Assembly: GCF_017833415.1 (NCBI RefSeq)
Contig: NZ_JAFICC010000016.1
Span: forward strand, 1 to 64,000
Source: Flavobacterium sp. 1355
GTDB taxonomy: Bacteria; Bacteroidota; Bacteroidia; Flavobacteriales; Flavobacteriaceae
Length of the DNA: 64,000 nucleotides
Reading direction: 5' to 3'
The position numbers and the translations under genes are program-made. Positions 32,263 to 40,437 of the stretch are shown in pieces; position 1 is the first letter of the stretch, and the number at the start of each line of letters is the position of its first letter. Below the pieces are notes generated by a model. The model ran no database searches. It worked only from the letters and a program-made list of their open reading frames with translations, and was not told the DNA's origin.

Positions 32263-32580
32263 ATGGATGTATTAATAAAGATTAAAGATCGAGAAGGAGT
32301 TATACACGAATTACAGGCTCCAACTGATATGGCAATGAATATAATGGAGTTATGCAAAGCATACGAACTTCCTGTTGAAGGAACCTGTGGCGGAATGGCC
32401 ATGTGTGCTTCCTGCCAGTGTTACGTTCTCAATGATGTTGCATTACCGGAAATGGGAGATGAAGAAGAAGCCATGCTGTCGGAAGCATTTTATGTTAAAT
32501 CTAATAGCCGTTTGGGCTGTCAGATTCCAATCACTACCGAACTAGAAGGATTAGAATTAGAATTGGCACCTGAATATTAA
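32263..32580 (+). CDS. [2Fe-2S] ferredoxin, adrenodoxin type
   Basis: A 105-residue electron carrier. The cluster ligands are Cys in the pattern GTCGGMAMCASCQCYV (C-x5-C-x2-C) plus the distal Cys in RLGCQIP, as in ISC/adrenodoxin-type ferredoxins. The ATG at 32263 (MDVLIKIKDREG) fits the family better than the TTG 14 codons upstream. It ends at a strong hairpin and closes the Fe-S gene group. Confidence 0.92.
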   Translation: MDVLIKIKDREGVIHELQAPTDMAMNIMELCKAYELPVEGTCGGMAMCASCQCYVLNDVALPEMGDEEEAMLSEAFYVKSNSRLGCQIPITTELEGLELELAPEY

Positions 32581-32590
32581 ATAAAATACA

Positions 32591-32620
32591 AAAAGCGAGA
32601 ATTAAGAATTCTCGCTTTTT
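32591..32620. terminator. terminator of the ferredoxin gene
   Basis: Perfect 13-bp stem AAAAGCGAGAATT/AATTCTCGCTTTT with a three- to four-base loop, 11 bases past the stop codon. Confidence 0.9.
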
Positions 32621-33036
32621 GTATACTACTATGCCAAAATTATAAACTGTATCGGTTTTAATCACTATTCTTCTTTTAGCAATCTCCAATCATTACTCTA
32701 GTATTTTTTTAGTCTCATAATCTGATCTTTTATTTCAAAATCTAATATTCTTTTATTTCGATTTTCGATAAATTACAAATGCTTAAGTATAACATTTGTT
32801 CAGAAGCAATTTTTTCGCAATTACCACTTACAAATCACTTTATACTTTTATCCCGAGTAAAATTCGTTATTTCCTGTAATTTCACTAAGAATCAGAAAGT
32901 TTACGATGTCTTATACTAACATTCTTAAAACTTTTATTGGCCTTATTAAAAAGGGCATCAAAATAGTTTTGTGAAAATTTAATTTTTTGAATGTTAAAAT
33001 ATTTTCTATCGTATTTAATAATTAATATCTAAGTAA
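32621..33036. other. 416-base A/T-rich gap
   Basis: Non-coding between a terminator and the two-cysteine lipoprotein gene. I see no convincing promoter, repeat, hairpin or ORF of note. Confidence 0.5.
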
Positions 33037-33573
33037 ATGAACAAACTTTTAAATTACATGAGTATTACACTGGTTGCTTTCACATTATTCTCATGTAATA
33101 AAAATGAGTGGACACCAGAAAAAGAAGCCGATTTTAAGAAACAGTTTACAGAAACTGCAAAAACTAAAGGAAAGGGCATGTTTTCGGATGAACAAGCAGC
33201 TTATATTGCAAATTGTGTTTTTGATAAAATTAAAAGCAATGATTTAAAACCGGATGATATTAAAAAACCTGGAGTCGTAATCTCTGTGAGACAAATGGGA
33301 ACTGAATGCGCTCAAGAAGCACTTTTGAAATATAAATCTAAAACCCAAAATACCTGGAATCCCAAAAACGAAGAAGATTATAAAAACATTTTAAAAAAGA
33401 GCCTTCTTAGCACTGGTGCAAAAAGTAAAGACATTTCTTTTATTGCTGATTGTTTCATTTCAAAAATGAAAGAACAAAATTTAGACCCCGCAGATTTACA
33501 AGATCCAAAAAATGGTGATTTAGTACAGAAAATTGGAAAAACTTGTGGAGAAGAATTAATGAAAAAGAAATAA
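33037..33573 (+). CDS. lipoprotein with two copies of a two-cysteine repeat
   Basis: A 178-residue exported protein with lipobox LFSCNKN (Cys20). The mature part has two related units of about 75 residues (about 24-100 and 105-178). Each begins W-x-P-x-x-E-x-D-x-K and has one Cys after an AxxIANC/FIADC helix and another near TEC/KTC. The paired Cys suggest one disulfide per unit. The next gene encodes a third unit. I do not recognise a named family. Confidence 0.72.
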   Translation: MNKLLNYMSITLVAFTLFSCNKNEWTPEKEADFKKQFTETAKTKGKGMFSDEQAAYIANCVFDKIKSNDLKPDDIKKPGVVISVRQMGTECAQEALLKYKSKTQNTWNPKNEEDYKNILKKSLLSTGAKSKDISFIADCFISKMKEQNLDPADLQDPKNGDLVQKIGKTCGEELMKKK

Positions 33574-33614
33574 ATTTAAAATTGGTCAAAGGATTTCTAT
33601 TAAACATTTTCAAA

Positions 33615-33947
33615 ATGAAAAAAAATCTAAAATACATATGTTTATTATTAACAATCACATTATTTTCATGTACAGATAAAAATAAATGGACAACTGAAAC
33701 AGAAGCCGAATTTAAACTTGGCGCCAAAGAAGGAATGCTGAAAAAAGGAAAAGGAATGCTTTCAGAAGATCAGGTTGATTATATTGTAGATTGTTCTCTC
33801 CAAAAATTTAAAAAGCAAAATATCAAACCTTACGATACTAAAAATCCGGAAAATGAATCATTTGTAAAACAAGCGGCTAAAGAATGCGCGCAGGAATGGC
33901 TTACTAATAATCAGGACAAAATAGGAACATCGATTTTATCAGAATAA
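33615..33947 (+). CDS. lipoprotein with one copy of the two-cysteine repeat
   Basis: A 110-residue paralogue of the preceding gene. Lipobox TLFSCTDKN is followed by a single unit with WTTETEAEFK, GKGMLSEDQVDYIVDCSL and AAKECAQEW, keeping both Cys. The ATG at 33615 (MKKNLKYICLL) is chosen for its signal peptide. It starts 41 bases after the two-unit gene and ends at a terminator, so it is an operon of tandem duplicates. Confidence 0.72.
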   Translation: MKKNLKYICLLLTITLFSCTDKNKWTTETEAEFKLGAKEGMLKKGKGMLSEDQVDYIVDCSLQKFKKQNIKPYDTKNPENESFVKQAAKECAQEWLTNNQDKIGTSILSE

Positions 33948-33985
33948 ATTAAGGAAAAATTACTTTTCAATATACTTTCATCAAA

Positions 33986-34019
33986 AAAACCGTAATTACA
34001 TTACTGCAATTACGGTTTT
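33986..34019. terminator. bidirectional terminator
   Basis: AAAACCGTAATT/AATTACGGTTTT stem (12 bp) between the lipoprotein operon and the convergent asd gene. Confidence 0.85.
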
Positions 34020-34049
34020 CTCTTTATAACAATTTTCTTTAATCTCTCG

Positions 34050-35039
34050 TTATACCAAACCGGCTTGGATTAAATATTCAGCGATTTGAATTGTATTTGT
34101 AGCAGCCCCTTTTCTTAAATTATCAGCAACGATCCACATATTTAAGGTATTTTCCTGACTTTCGTCACGACGGATTCTTCCAACAAATACTTCATTTTTT
34201 CCTTCTGCATACAATGGCATCGGATATGTAAAGGTATCTAAATTGTCCTGTACCACTACTCCATCTGTATGGTGCAGAATTTCACGAACTTCATTGATAT
34301 CAAAGTCATTTGTAAACTCAACGTTTACAGCTTCACTATGACCACCTACAACAGGCACGCGAACAGCTGTAGCCGTAACTCTGATGGTATTATCTCCAAG
34401 GATTTTTTGAGTTTCACGAACTAATTTCATCTCTTCTTTAGTATATCCGTTCTCCTCAAAACTATCGCAATGTGGAATTGCATTTCTGTGAATAGGATAT
34501 TTGTAAGCCATCTCTCCCTGAATACCTGCGTACTCATTTTCTAATTGTTTAACCGCTTTTACACCAGTTCCTGTAATAGATTGGTAAGTAGAAACAATAA
34601 TTCTTCTGATGTTGTATTTTTTATGTAATGGAGCCAAAGCCAATACCATCTGGATCGTAGAGCAGTTTGGGTTGGCAATAATTTTATCTTCTTTTGTTAA
34701 AACAGATGCATTGATTTCAGGAACAACCAACTTTTTTGTCGGATCCATTCTCCAGGCAGAAGAGTTATCAATAACTGTAGTTCCTGCAGCAGCAAATATT
34801 GGTGCCCATTCTAGTGAAGTATCACCTCCTGCAGAAAAAACAGCGATATCTGCTTTCATATCAACAGCGGTCTGCAAGCCAACAACTTTATATTTTGTTC
34901 CCTTGTATTCAATTTCTTTCCCTACTGATCTCTCCGAAGCAACAGGTATTAATTCTGTAACAGGAAAATTTCTTTCTGCTAAAACTTTAAGCATTACTTC
35001 GCCAACCATTCCGGTAGCACCTACAACCGCTATTCTCAT
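34050..35039 (-). CDS. asd: aspartate-semialdehyde dehydrogenase
   Basis: A 329-residue enzyme reducing aspartyl-4-phosphate to the semialdehyde, for lysine, threonine, methionine and diaminopimelate. NADP-binding VVGATGMVGEVML opens the protein. The catalytic Cys is in NPNCSTIQM near residue 128. The substrate region has HRNAIPHCD and the catalytic His is in VPVVGGHSEAV. Full length for the family. It is downstream of mscL but separated from it by a terminator. Confidence 0.97.
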   Translation of the reverse strand: MRIAVVGATGMVGEVMLKVLAERNFPVTELIPVASERSVGKEIEYKGTKYKVVGLQTAVDMKADIAVFSAGGDTSLEWAPIFAAAGTTVIDNSSAWRMDPTKKLVVPEINASVLTKEDKIIANPNCSTIQMVLALAPLHKKYNIRRIIVSTYQSITGTGVKAVKQLENEYAGIQGEMAYKYPIHRNAIPHCDSFEENGYTKEEMKLVRETQKILGDNTIRVTATAVRVPVVGGHSEAVNVEFTNDFDINEVREILHHTDGVVVQDNLDTFTYPMPLYAEGKNEVFVGRIRRDESQENTLNMWIVADNLRKGAATNTIQIAEYLIQAGLV

Positions 35040-35155
35040 TTTTATATTTTTAAATAATAATCAAATTTATACCGCAAAAATAAGTATAATAAAAGTGATA
35101 ACAAGGCGCTTCACAAAAAATAACAAAATGTTACAAAACAAACAATTATTAAAAA

Positions 35156-35178
35156 AACCGCCTCTTTAGAAGGCGGTT
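35156..35178 (-). terminator. terminator of mscL
   Basis: AACCGCCT..AGGCGGTT stem followed on the minus strand by seven T. Confidence 0.85.
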
Positions 35179-35208
35179 AAGTTAGACTTAGTGCAGCGGT
35201 ATTATATC

Positions 35209-35592
35209 TTATTGTTTGTTTTTCAACAAATCCCTAATTTGTGTAAGCAACTCTTCCTGTGTTGGTGCAGCAGGTTGATTTGGAGCTGGTTCTTCTTTCT
35301 TTTTAAGGCTGTTTAATGCTTTTATAATAAGGAATAATACAAACGCCACAATTATAAAATTGATTACTGCCGAAAGAAACAAACCATATTTTACACCTCC
35401 AAAAGCTGTTAAATCTTCTATTTTAGATAAATGAGCCGCATCAAGGGCAGGTTTTAATACTAAAGGTGTAATTACATCTTCAATAAAAGAATTTACAATT
35501 TTACCAAAAGCAGCTCCAATGATTACAGCAACGGCAAGATCAACAACGTTGCCTTTCATTGCAAATGCCTTAAATTCAGAAAAAAATCCCAT
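35209..35592 (-). CDS. mscL: large-conductance mechanosensitive channel
   Basis: A 127-residue inner-membrane channel that opens on hypo-osmotic shock. The N-terminal helix and TM1 carry the MscL signature (EFKAFAMKGNVVDLAVAVII with the GAAFGKIV packing motif). TM2 (SAVINFIIVAFVLFLIIKAL) is followed by the charged cytoplasmic helix. The ATG at 35592 (MGFFSEFK) is the family start; an upstream in-frame start at 35625 is unlikely. It lies 63 bases downstream of murF-alr. Confidence 0.96.
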   Translation of the reverse strand: MGFFSEFKAFAMKGNVVDLAVAVIIGAAFGKIVNSFIEDVITPLVLKPALDAAHLSKIEDLTAFGGVKYGLFLSAVINFIIVAFVLFLIIKALNSLKKKEEPAPNQPAAPTQEELLTQIRDLLKNKQ

Positions 35593-35655
35593 AATGATGT
35601 TTTTTTTGTTAATAATGAATGTCAAAAATACTAAATTTCCTCAGAATTTTCTCTC

Positions 35656-38124
35656 CTATCTGAAAAATACTCTTTTTACGCGTTGCGAAATACTTGCCAG
35701 GATTTCATACGGAATTGTTTTTAAGGCGTCTGCAATTTCAGTTACAGTAGGATTTTCTCCAAAAATAACAACAGAATCTCCTTCCTTGCAATCAATTTCT
35801 GTTACGTTTACCATTAACATGTCCATACAAATACTGCCAACAATGGATGCCCTTTTATTTTTAATCAGAACATACCCCACTTCATTTCCCCATAATCTCG
35901 AAATTCCGTCTGCATAACCAATTGGTATTGTTGCAATTTTGGTTTGTTGGCCAGCCATAAAACGACGTCCATAGCCAACACTGTCACCCGCCGGAATAGT
36001 TCGGATCTGGGAAATAACAGATTTTAAAGTTCCGACATTCTCTAAATATTTTTGTTCGGCAGGATCATTTGAAACTCCGTAAAGCCCAATTCCTAAACGC
36101 ACCATATTATATTGGGCATCAGGAAAATTACTAATTCCGGATGTATTGAGTATATGACGAATAGGATTTATCTCTAATTCGGTTATTAATTTTGAAGATA
36201 ATTTTTCGAATAAGCGAATTTGCGAAAGCACAAACTCATAATGATTCATGTCATCGCTTGTAGCCAAATGAGATAATACGCTTTGTATGCGAACTGTTGT
36301 ATTGCCTTTTAAGGCTGCAATCAATTCATCAATAGTATTTTCCTCAAAACCAAGTCGGTGCATTCCCGTATCTAATTTAATATGAACAGGAAAATCTTTT
36401 AAGTTCTTTTCACGTGCAATTTTCAGGAAGGCATTTAATCCTTTAATACTATAAATTTCCGGCTCTAACTGATATTGAATAATGGATGGAAAACTCGTAG
36501 ATTCAGGATTCAAAACCATAATCGGCAATTTGATTCCGCCGTTTTTAAGTGAGATTCCTTCATCGGCAAAAGCCACACCCAAATAATCAACGTTATGATG
36601 TTCCAGTAATTTAGCTATTTCCAAGCCTCCGTTTCCATAACTAAAAGCTTTTACCATAACCATGATTTTGGTTTCGGGTTTTAGTTTGGATTTAAAGAAA
36701 TTTAAATTGTGACTGATTGAATCGAGATTGATTTCGAGAATTGTTTCATGGGTTTTCTCTTCCATTAAAGTAACAATTTCTTCAAACTGAAAAGATCTTG
36801 CTCCTTTTATTAAAATGGTTTCATTAGCAAAATTCAGGCTGTCAAAATTAGCTATAAAATCGGCTGTGTTTTCAAACATAACAGCATTTGAAAATTTAAT
36901 TTTAAAAGAAGAAATCGTGCTCCCAATCCCGATTACACGGTTTATATTATTATCCGTTATTAATTGTGCCACTTTAGAATACAGCTCCTCATTTGAAAAT
37001 CCGCTTTGAAAAATATCCGATAAAATGACTGTTTTTGAAGCGTTCTTTTTTTGACTTTCGAGAAAATCTAAAGCAATTTTTAGCGATTGAAAATCAGAAC
37101 TATAACTATCATCAATGATACTGCAATTGTTTATTCCGTTTTTGACTTCAAGACGCATTTCTACCGGATACAGCATCTGCATACGATTTTGAATTATAGC
37201 CGGGTCATATTTAAAACAAAGCAAAACCATTAAACAGGAAATAGCATTTTCAATAGATGCTGAGTCCTGAAAAGGAATTTCTAACTCAAAACTTTCGTTT
37301 TTATATTGATATTGAATACTTGTCTTTTCGTTTATATTTTCCTTTTTCAGAATAAAGACATCAGCTGTTTTATCTGTGAAACTCCATGAAAAAACAACTC
37401 TTTCTTTTACTTGGTTTTGGTCTAAAAAAGCACTTAGGCAAAAATCTACAATTTCATTTTTCTGATAAATTATAACTTTTGAATTTTTGAAAAGCTGTAG
37501 TTTTTCATTGATCTTTTGTTCTAAATTCAGAAAACCTTCATCGTGCGCAGAACCTATATTAGTAAGAACACCAATGTTGGGCTTAATAATTTTTTCAAGA
37601 TTAGACATTTCGTTAACCGTCGAAATTCCGGCCTCAAAAATTCCTAAATTATGTTTTTCATTTATTGCGATAACAGACAGCGGAACTCCAACCTGAGAAT
37701 TATAACTTTTTGGACTTCTGATAATATTATAATCCGGGCTCAACAAAAAGTTCAGCCATTCTTTTACTATCGTTTTACCGTTGCTTCCTGTCAATCCGAT
37801 TACCGGAAAATCAAAAAGATTGCGATAATAAGCTGCAAATCCCTGCAATGCTTTGAGTGTATCTTCTACAACCAAAAAATTAGCTTTTTCTTTGTAATTA
37901 TCCGGAATATATTGCACTACAAAATTCTGAACTCCTTTTTGAATAAGTTCAGAAATATATAAATGAGCATCATTATTTGCACCTGATAAGGCGAAAAATA
38001 AAGTTTGTGATCCGTTTTGCAGCGAACGGCTGTCGATGGAAACGTGATCAATAAAAATATCAGTATTTAAGCCAATCCATTCTGCATTAAGAACCGGGAT
38101 AAGGCTTTTTAAATTTATGCTCAT
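35656..38124 (-). CDS. MurF-alanine racemase fusion
   Basis: An 822-residue bifunctional cytoplasmic enzyme. Residues 1-450 are MurF (UDP-MurNAc-tripeptide:D-Ala-D-Ala ligase), with ATP-binding GLTGSNGKT (110-118). Residues 458-822 are a PLP alanine racemase, with Lys492 in MVKAFSYG and the catalytic Tyr region SVGYGRRF. It joins D-Ala supply to its use in peptidoglycan precursors. This fusion is typical of Bacteroidota. The ATP-ligase loop reads SNGKT, as in Mur ligases. Confidence 0.95.
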   Translation of the reverse strand: MSINLKSLIPVLNAEWIGLNTDIFIDHVSIDSRSLQNGSQTLFFALSGANNDAHLYISELIQKGVQNFVVQYIPDNYKEKANFLVVEDTLKALQGFAAYYRNLFDFPVIGLTGSNGKTIVKEWLNFLLSPDYNIIRSPKSYNSQVGVPLSVIAINEKHNLGIFEAGISTVNEMSNLEKIIKPNIGVLTNIGSAHDEGFLNLEQKINEKLQLFKNSKVIIYQKNEIVDFCLSAFLDQNQVKERVVFSWSFTDKTADVFILKKENINEKTSIQYQYKNESFELEIPFQDSASIENAISCLMVLLCFKYDPAIIQNRMQMLYPVEMRLEVKNGINNCSIIDDSYSSDFQSLKIALDFLESQKKNASKTVILSDIFQSGFSNEELYSKVAQLITDNNINRVIGIGSTISSFKIKFSNAVMFENTADFIANFDSLNFANETILIKGARSFQFEEIVTLMEEKTHETILEINLDSISHNLNFFKSKLKPETKIMVMVKAFSYGNGGLEIAKLLEHHNVDYLGVAFADEGISLKNGGIKLPIMVLNPESTSFPSIIQYQLEPEIYSIKGLNAFLKIAREKNLKDFPVHIKLDTGMHRLGFEENTIDELIAALKGNTTVRIQSVLSHLATSDDMNHYEFVLSQIRLFEKLSSKLITELEINPIRHILNTSGISNFPDAQYNMVRLGIGLYGVSNDPAEQKYLENVGTLKSVISQIRTIPAGDSVGYGRRFMAGQQTKIATIPIGYADGISRLWGNEVGYVLIKNKRASIVGSICMDMLMVNVTEIDCKEGDSVVIFGENPTVTEIADALKTIPYEILASISQRVKRVFFR

Positions 38125-38158
38125 TGAAAATTCTTTTTGTCAAATTTAAAAAAAGGTT

Positions 38159-38312
38159 TGCCACGAATTACACGAAGGGTATCGAATTTATTTTGAAATA
38201 AAAAAAAGGTTTTTGCCACAAATTGCACCAATTTCCACAAATTATTCTACTTGCGGATTTTAAAATAATAATCACAGATTAGTAAAGCATTTAAATTCTT
38301 TTAATCTGTGGC
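38159..38312. repeat. family D palindromic cluster
   Basis: GCCACGAATTACACGAAGG, GCCACAAATTGCACCAATTTCC and a right end AATCTGTGGC mix the CCACGAATT and CCACAGATT words seen at 8706-9010. It fills the upstream gap between divergent genes. Confidence 0.6.
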
Positions 38313-38402
38313 AAAAAACTAATAATGCTTAACGAAAAACAATCAAATTAATAGAAAAAACCATTATTTTATTATATTTGTTCAATACCAAAAAACAAAG
38401 TT

Positions 38403-39008
38403 TTGAAAAAAATATTGCCTTTATTCTCCTATATATTACATCCGATTTTTATCTCGATGTATGCTACTTTGTTTTATTTGTATTGCAAAGAAGATATCTT
38501 TACAAACAGGGAAAAATATTATGTTTTATTTCAAATTCTTATTATTACGATTTTGGTGCCCATATTATTTTTCATGCTTTTGCGTTCTACGGGACACGTA
38601 AAATCGGTGATGGTACCCGAAACTTCGCAACGGCAGATCCCGCTTCTTTTGCAATGTTTTTTATATATTTTACTGGTAAAAAGAAGTATTGTAATTGCCC
38701 GTTATCCGGAACTTCATTTCTTTTTTCTAGGAGCATTATTCAGTACCATAATAGCCTTAATACTTTCTTTTTTTAAAATAAAAGCGAGTTTACACATGAT
38801 GGCCATTAGCGGACTGGCACTTTTTGTAATTGGGCTGAATATACATTTGAAAATGCAAAATCCGTATTGGACAGCATTATTGGTTTTGTTGACAGGGGTT
38901 GTGGCTTCATCAAGACTTGAAATGGAAGCTCACACGAATAAAGAATTGATTATTGGCCTTTTGGCCGGCGTTTTTCCTCAGATTTTGTTCCTGTATCTGT
39001 GGTTATAA
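38403..39008 (+). CDS. polytopic membrane protein of unknown function
   Basis: A 201-residue protein with six hydrophobic segments. After MKKILPLFSYILHPIFISMY come helices with a conserved-looking loop SVMVPETSQRQIPL and a final FPQILFLYLWL. The start is TTG 38403, 22 bases after a TATATTTG box (38373-38380). No family assigned. It overlaps the convergent PorT-like gene by six bases at the stop codons. Confidence 0.7.
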   Translation: MKKILPLFSYILHPIFISMYATLFYLYCKEDIFTNREKYYVLFQILIITILVPILFFMLLRSTGHVKSVMVPETSQRQIPLLLQCFLYILLVKRSIVIARYPELHFFFLGALFSTIIALILSFFKIKASLHMMAISGLALFVIGLNIHLKMQNPYWTALLVLLTGVVASSRLEMEAHTNKELIIGLLAGVFPQILFLYLWL

Positions 39009-39707
39009 AATATAGAAAATTAACCCCGCATTGATTGTCCTAATATCCAGATTTTCTCCGGATAGTGTTTTTACCGATTTAAACAGAGGATTCAGGCCGT
39101 AATAAATATAAAGGTTCCAGGTATTGTACCCTGCTGAAAGATAGGGACCATATTGAAATTGATTGATATTGGAGTCATTGCTGATCTTATAAGTAGTTTC
39201 TCCATCGTCTAGCACAGATTTGGTTGCAAATGCATAGCTAAGTTTTACACCCAGATAAACCCTCCAGAATTTATAACTGTCAAAAGTAGAATTTCTCCAT
39301 CTGAATTCTATCGGAACGTCTACTAAATATTGTCTGTATCTATTGGAAACAAATTCATTATAATCATTTACCTGATAAACCGAAGCACCTGAGCCATCTT
39401 TTGAAATGGTTAGATTCTGAAAGAAATTCTGGTAACTCAATCCCAAACCTGCAGCAATGGCAAAGGTTCTGTTTTTATTAATGGGCATATCACGCAAAAA
39501 TCCGGCAGAAATACCCAAAGAAAATTTATTCTGCTTAAGGTCTGCTGGAATATTAGAAAATAGATTATACGTTATGGTTGTATAAAACTGATCTTCACGA
39601 TAAAGCGAATCGATTTTCACGATTGGTTCTATTTTAGGCTTTGTTTCCTGTTGTGAAAAGACATTCAAAAACGAAACTAAAAAGAAACAACTAAAAAGTA
39701 ATCGCAT
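39003..39707 (-). CDS. PorT-family outer-membrane beta-barrel protein
   Basis: A 234-residue exported protein: signal peptide (MRLLFSCFFLVSFLNVFSQ) and an 8-10-stranded barrel of alternating residues, ending in an aromatic C-terminal strand (AGLIFYIL). The pattern KFSLGISAGFLRDMPINK and the Tyr-rich strands suit the PorT/outer-membrane-barrel family of Bacteroidota. Whether it acts in type IX secretion cannot be told. The ATG at 39707 is preferred to 39737. Confidence 0.75.
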   Translation of the reverse strand: MRLLFSCFFLVSFLNVFSQQETKPKIEPIVKIDSLYREDQFYTTITYNLFSNIPADLKQNKFSLGISAGFLRDMPINKNRTFAIAAGLGLSYQNFFQNLTISKDGSGASVYQVNDYNEFVSNRYRQYLVDVPIEFRWRNSTFDSYKFWRVYLGVKLSYAFATKSVLDDGETTYKISNDSNINQFQYGPYLSAGYNTWNLYIYYGLNPLFKSVKTLSGENLDIRTINAGLIFYIL

Positions 39708-39914
39708 ATCGTATTTTGGTTTTAAAGAGTTTTTCAAGTAAACGTTTTTTGCAGTGAATTTATTTTACTTACAAATATAATACAATGTCGTCTCTGGAGA
39801 CAATTAGTAGTCAATTATTCTGTTTTTCATCAAAATTACAAGGATTTGCAAAACTATTTTTAACAAATTAGCAACAGAACTAAAAAAATAATCCCATTTT
39901 TCGTTCGTCTTTTA

Positions 39915-39922
39915 TACCTTTG
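39915..39922 (+). promoter_or_regulatory. -7 box directly before the His-rich gene
   Basis: TACCTTTG fits TAnnTTTG and lies six bases before the ATG at 39929. If it is used, the mRNA would be leaderless or nearly so. No clear TTG element is seen. Confidence 0.45.
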
Positions 39923-39928
39923 TCCTGC

Positions 39929-40282
39929 ATGAAAAGAAAGCAGCTCATATTAAGTGTTTCTCTGGCGCTGACAGTATTGTTCTCAATCCTGTTTCAGTCT
40001 ATACACAGTTATGAGCATATTGTAAAACAGCTTTCAGAAAAACAATGCCATCACGATTATAGTGATCCAAATGGCGAGATTACACATCAGCATCATGATT
40101 ATGATGTTTGTTTTGTTTGTCATTTTACTTTTGGAAGTTATATTGTTCCTGATAAATTTTCATTTCAGTTTGATATATCAAATAAAGAAATACCTTATTT
40201 CTTCGCTGTTTCAGAAAAAATATTTTCATTTCCTGAAAGCGCTTATTTATTGCGGGGCCCGCCTGCAGCTGTAGTTGCCTAA
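39929..40282 (+). CDS. small exported His/Cys-rich protein before a TonB receptor
   Basis: A 117-residue protein with an N-terminal hydrophobic segment (ILSVSLALTVLFSILFQSIH). A metal-ligand-rich stretch follows, with CHHDYSD, ITHQHHDYD and CFVCHF. The C-terminus ends YLLRGPPAAVVA. The His and Cys cluster suggests Zn or Cu binding, and the neighbouring receptor may import that metal. The ATG at 39929 is used. It resembles the small proteins that precede metal TonB receptors in Bacteroidota, but no family is certain. Confidence 0.68.
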   Translation: MKRKQLILSVSLALTVLFSILFQSIHSYEHIVKQLSEKQCHHDYSDPNGEITHQHHDYDVCFVCHFTFGSYIVPDKFSFQFDISNKEIPYFFAVSEKIFSFPESAYLLRGPPAAVVA

Positions 40283-40437
40283 ATTTCGAATCAACGAAAT
40301 CAAAATCACAATCTTTTAATTTAATTCCAAACAAACATTGGATTTTCCCATCCTGAATCAATCGGGATCGGCAGGCTTTATTGTTTTTCAGGTTTTTGTT
40401 TTAAAGAAAAATCAATTTAACTATAGCATCATTTCAA

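Noticed and set aside
35519..35917. Open frame of 132 codons on the plus strand
   Set aside because: Antisense to mscL and murF-alr, which are unmistakable; no domain or start signal.
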